A stretch of DNA of 6,580 nt, taken from assembly GCA_949840855.1 (NCBI GenBank), contig CATKYP010000048.1, forward strand, positions 1 to 6,580. Reading direction: 5' to 3'. Numbering within the stretch: the first letter of the stretch is position 1; the number at the start of each line of letters is the position of its first letter. The position numbers and the translations under genes were made by a program. Below, in pieces: positions 5,692-6,580 of this stretch. The stretch is from an uncultured Bacilli bacterium (GTDB taxonomy: Bacteria > Bacillota_I > Bacilli_A > RF39 > UBA660). The notes below the pieces were generated by a model. It made no database searches and was not told the origin of the DNA. It saw only the letters and a program-made list of their open reading frames with translations.

Positions 5692-6580
5692 ATGAATTTA
5701 GTTAATAATAATATAAAAATAATGATTTATACTTTATTGGTTTTAGGAATTATTGGTTTTGCAATATATCCTAGTTCGTATTCTAAATATTATGTTAATA
5801 AAGGAAATTATTTAAGATACAATTCTAGTTTTGTTTCTTTGGAAGCTAAAGAAAATGCTACTATGTTAATTGATGAAATTAATTCTAATGAAAAAAAAGC
5901 TGTATTAAATTTTACACTTTCTAGAAATGATAAGTTTTTTTCAGAAAATGATACATATACATTGATACTTCCTGATGGATGTAGTAGTAATTATAGTAAT
6001 GGGCTTGATAATACTAATAATATTAGTTTTTTAGCAAATGATGGTAGAACATCTGCTGACGTTGTTGTTACTTGTGATGTAGAAAATGATAAAAATATAA
6101 AATATGATGATAACGATGATGCTTTTTTGGATGTTTTGATAAAAATTAATGAACAAGTAGGATCTGATGAATATTCATTTAGATATATACAGTATGTTTC
6201 AGAGGATAAGCCTTATGCTCCACTAAACAAGATTGATTTATCATCATCTGATAGTAATAATATTAATGAAGGTATTTCTCAAACTTTATCTATTAAAGAG
6301 TCTTTTCTTAATAATGTGTTAAATAATGATAAATATAATGAATATATGACTGAAATATCTAGTTATGTAAATAGTATAGATCTATCTAGTAGTGATTTTG
6401 ATATATTAGGTGTTGATGAAGTTATTTATAATAATGACAGTAATGAGTATGAATTTGTTATTAATGATAACTTTATTGGTTATGCTCGTACATATTATGA
6501 GAATGTGGTAAATAATAATAGAAATATTATGATTTTTTCGACAGAAGATAGAGAATCTTTGAATAGTATATTTGAATATT
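5692..6580 (+). CDS. Secreted protein with divergent SipW-like signal, 3' end missing
   Basis: The frame is open from the ATG at 5692 to the right edge, giving 296 residues with no stop. The ATG is one base after the preceding stop; a weak GGAAGTG at 5679-5685 precedes it, and no better site serves the next Met (codon 11). A hydrophobic segment (about 9-26) leads to SSYS(31)-KYYV, which lines up with GTYA-RYVS and TYS-RYVS of the two small subunits but lacks the following ARVA element. The rest is very rich in Asn, Asp and Ser, with no recognisable enzyme motif, and looks like an extracellular protein; Cys97 and Cys128 are its only cysteines so far. The family is not recognised. Its place as third secreted protein of the cluster suggests an additional subunit or tip/adhesin protein, which is inference. 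Confidence 0.65.
   Translation, partial: MNLVNNNIKIMIYTLLVLGIIGFAIYPSSYSKYYVNKGNYLRYNSSFVSLEAKENATMLIDEINSNEKKAVLNFTLSRNDKFFSENDTYTLILPDGCSSNYSNGLDNTNNISFLANDGRTSADVVVTCDVENDKNIKYDDNDDAFLDVLIKINEQVGSDEYSFRYIQYVSEDKPYAPLNKIDLSSSDSNNINEGISQTLSIKESFLNNVLNNDKYNEYMTEISSYVNSIDLSSSDFDILGVDEVIYNNDSNEYEFVINDNFIGYARTYYENVVNNNRNIMIFSTEDRESLNSIFEY

Noticed and set aside
1..6580. Mycoplasma-type genetic code (TGA as Trp), given the low GC content
   Set aside because: TGA ends genes at 318 and 5030, the latter inside the RBS of the next gene, and Trp in conserved motifs such as WKW is coded by TGG.

Overview
The window is AT-rich DNA with every gene on the + strand, from a low-GC Gram-positive (Bacillota). 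Good Shine-Dalgarno sites, gut-Firmicute-style SipW signal peptides and AT-biased codons (AGA for Arg, AAT/GAT/TTA) suggest an anaerobic, probably host-associated Bacilli or Clostridia lineage. The exact taxon is inference. TGA ends two genes (318 and 5030), with the next gene starting 7 nt after the second, so the standard bacterial code applies.

Layout. Positions 1-318 hold the 3' part of a bacterial PH-domain protein, which looks unrelated to the rest. A spacer of about 130 nt follows, with a near-perfect sigma-A-type promoter (374-403) whose -35 box lies in one arm of an inverted repeat. This promoter probably drives a co-directional cluster that runs off the right edge: (1) a SipW-type (S26B) signal peptidase, 446-1084; (2) a secreted TasA-like major subunit, 1168-1872, with a very strong RBS and hairpins on both sides; (3) a 798-residue multidomain surface protein with a lipobox-like anchor, 1969-4365; (4) a second SipW-type peptidase, 4368-5030; (5) a second protein with a SipW-type signal peptide, 5037-5690; (6) the 5' part of a third secreted protein with a more divergent version of that signal, 5692 to the edge.

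How the genes may work together (inference from gene content). The two peptidases would trim the unusual signal peptides of the small subunits outside the membrane, and the subunits would then assemble into a TasA/camelysin-like extracellular fibre or coat. The large protein appears to be a mosaic: Ig-like domains, an Asn/Ser/Gly linker, a cadherin-like domain, an InlB-type repeat and a C-terminal domain that shares spaced motifs with the small subunit. It could be the cell-attached base or a minor subunit. The notable points are two divergent SipW enzymes in one locus, a fibre-subunit-like domain on a probable lipoprotein, closely spaced cysteine pairs in the secreted proteins, and two RNA hairpins that compete for one strand after the main subunit gene.

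No RNA genes, insertion sequences, CRISPR arrays or phage genes were seen. No gene-free stretch exceeds 130 bases.
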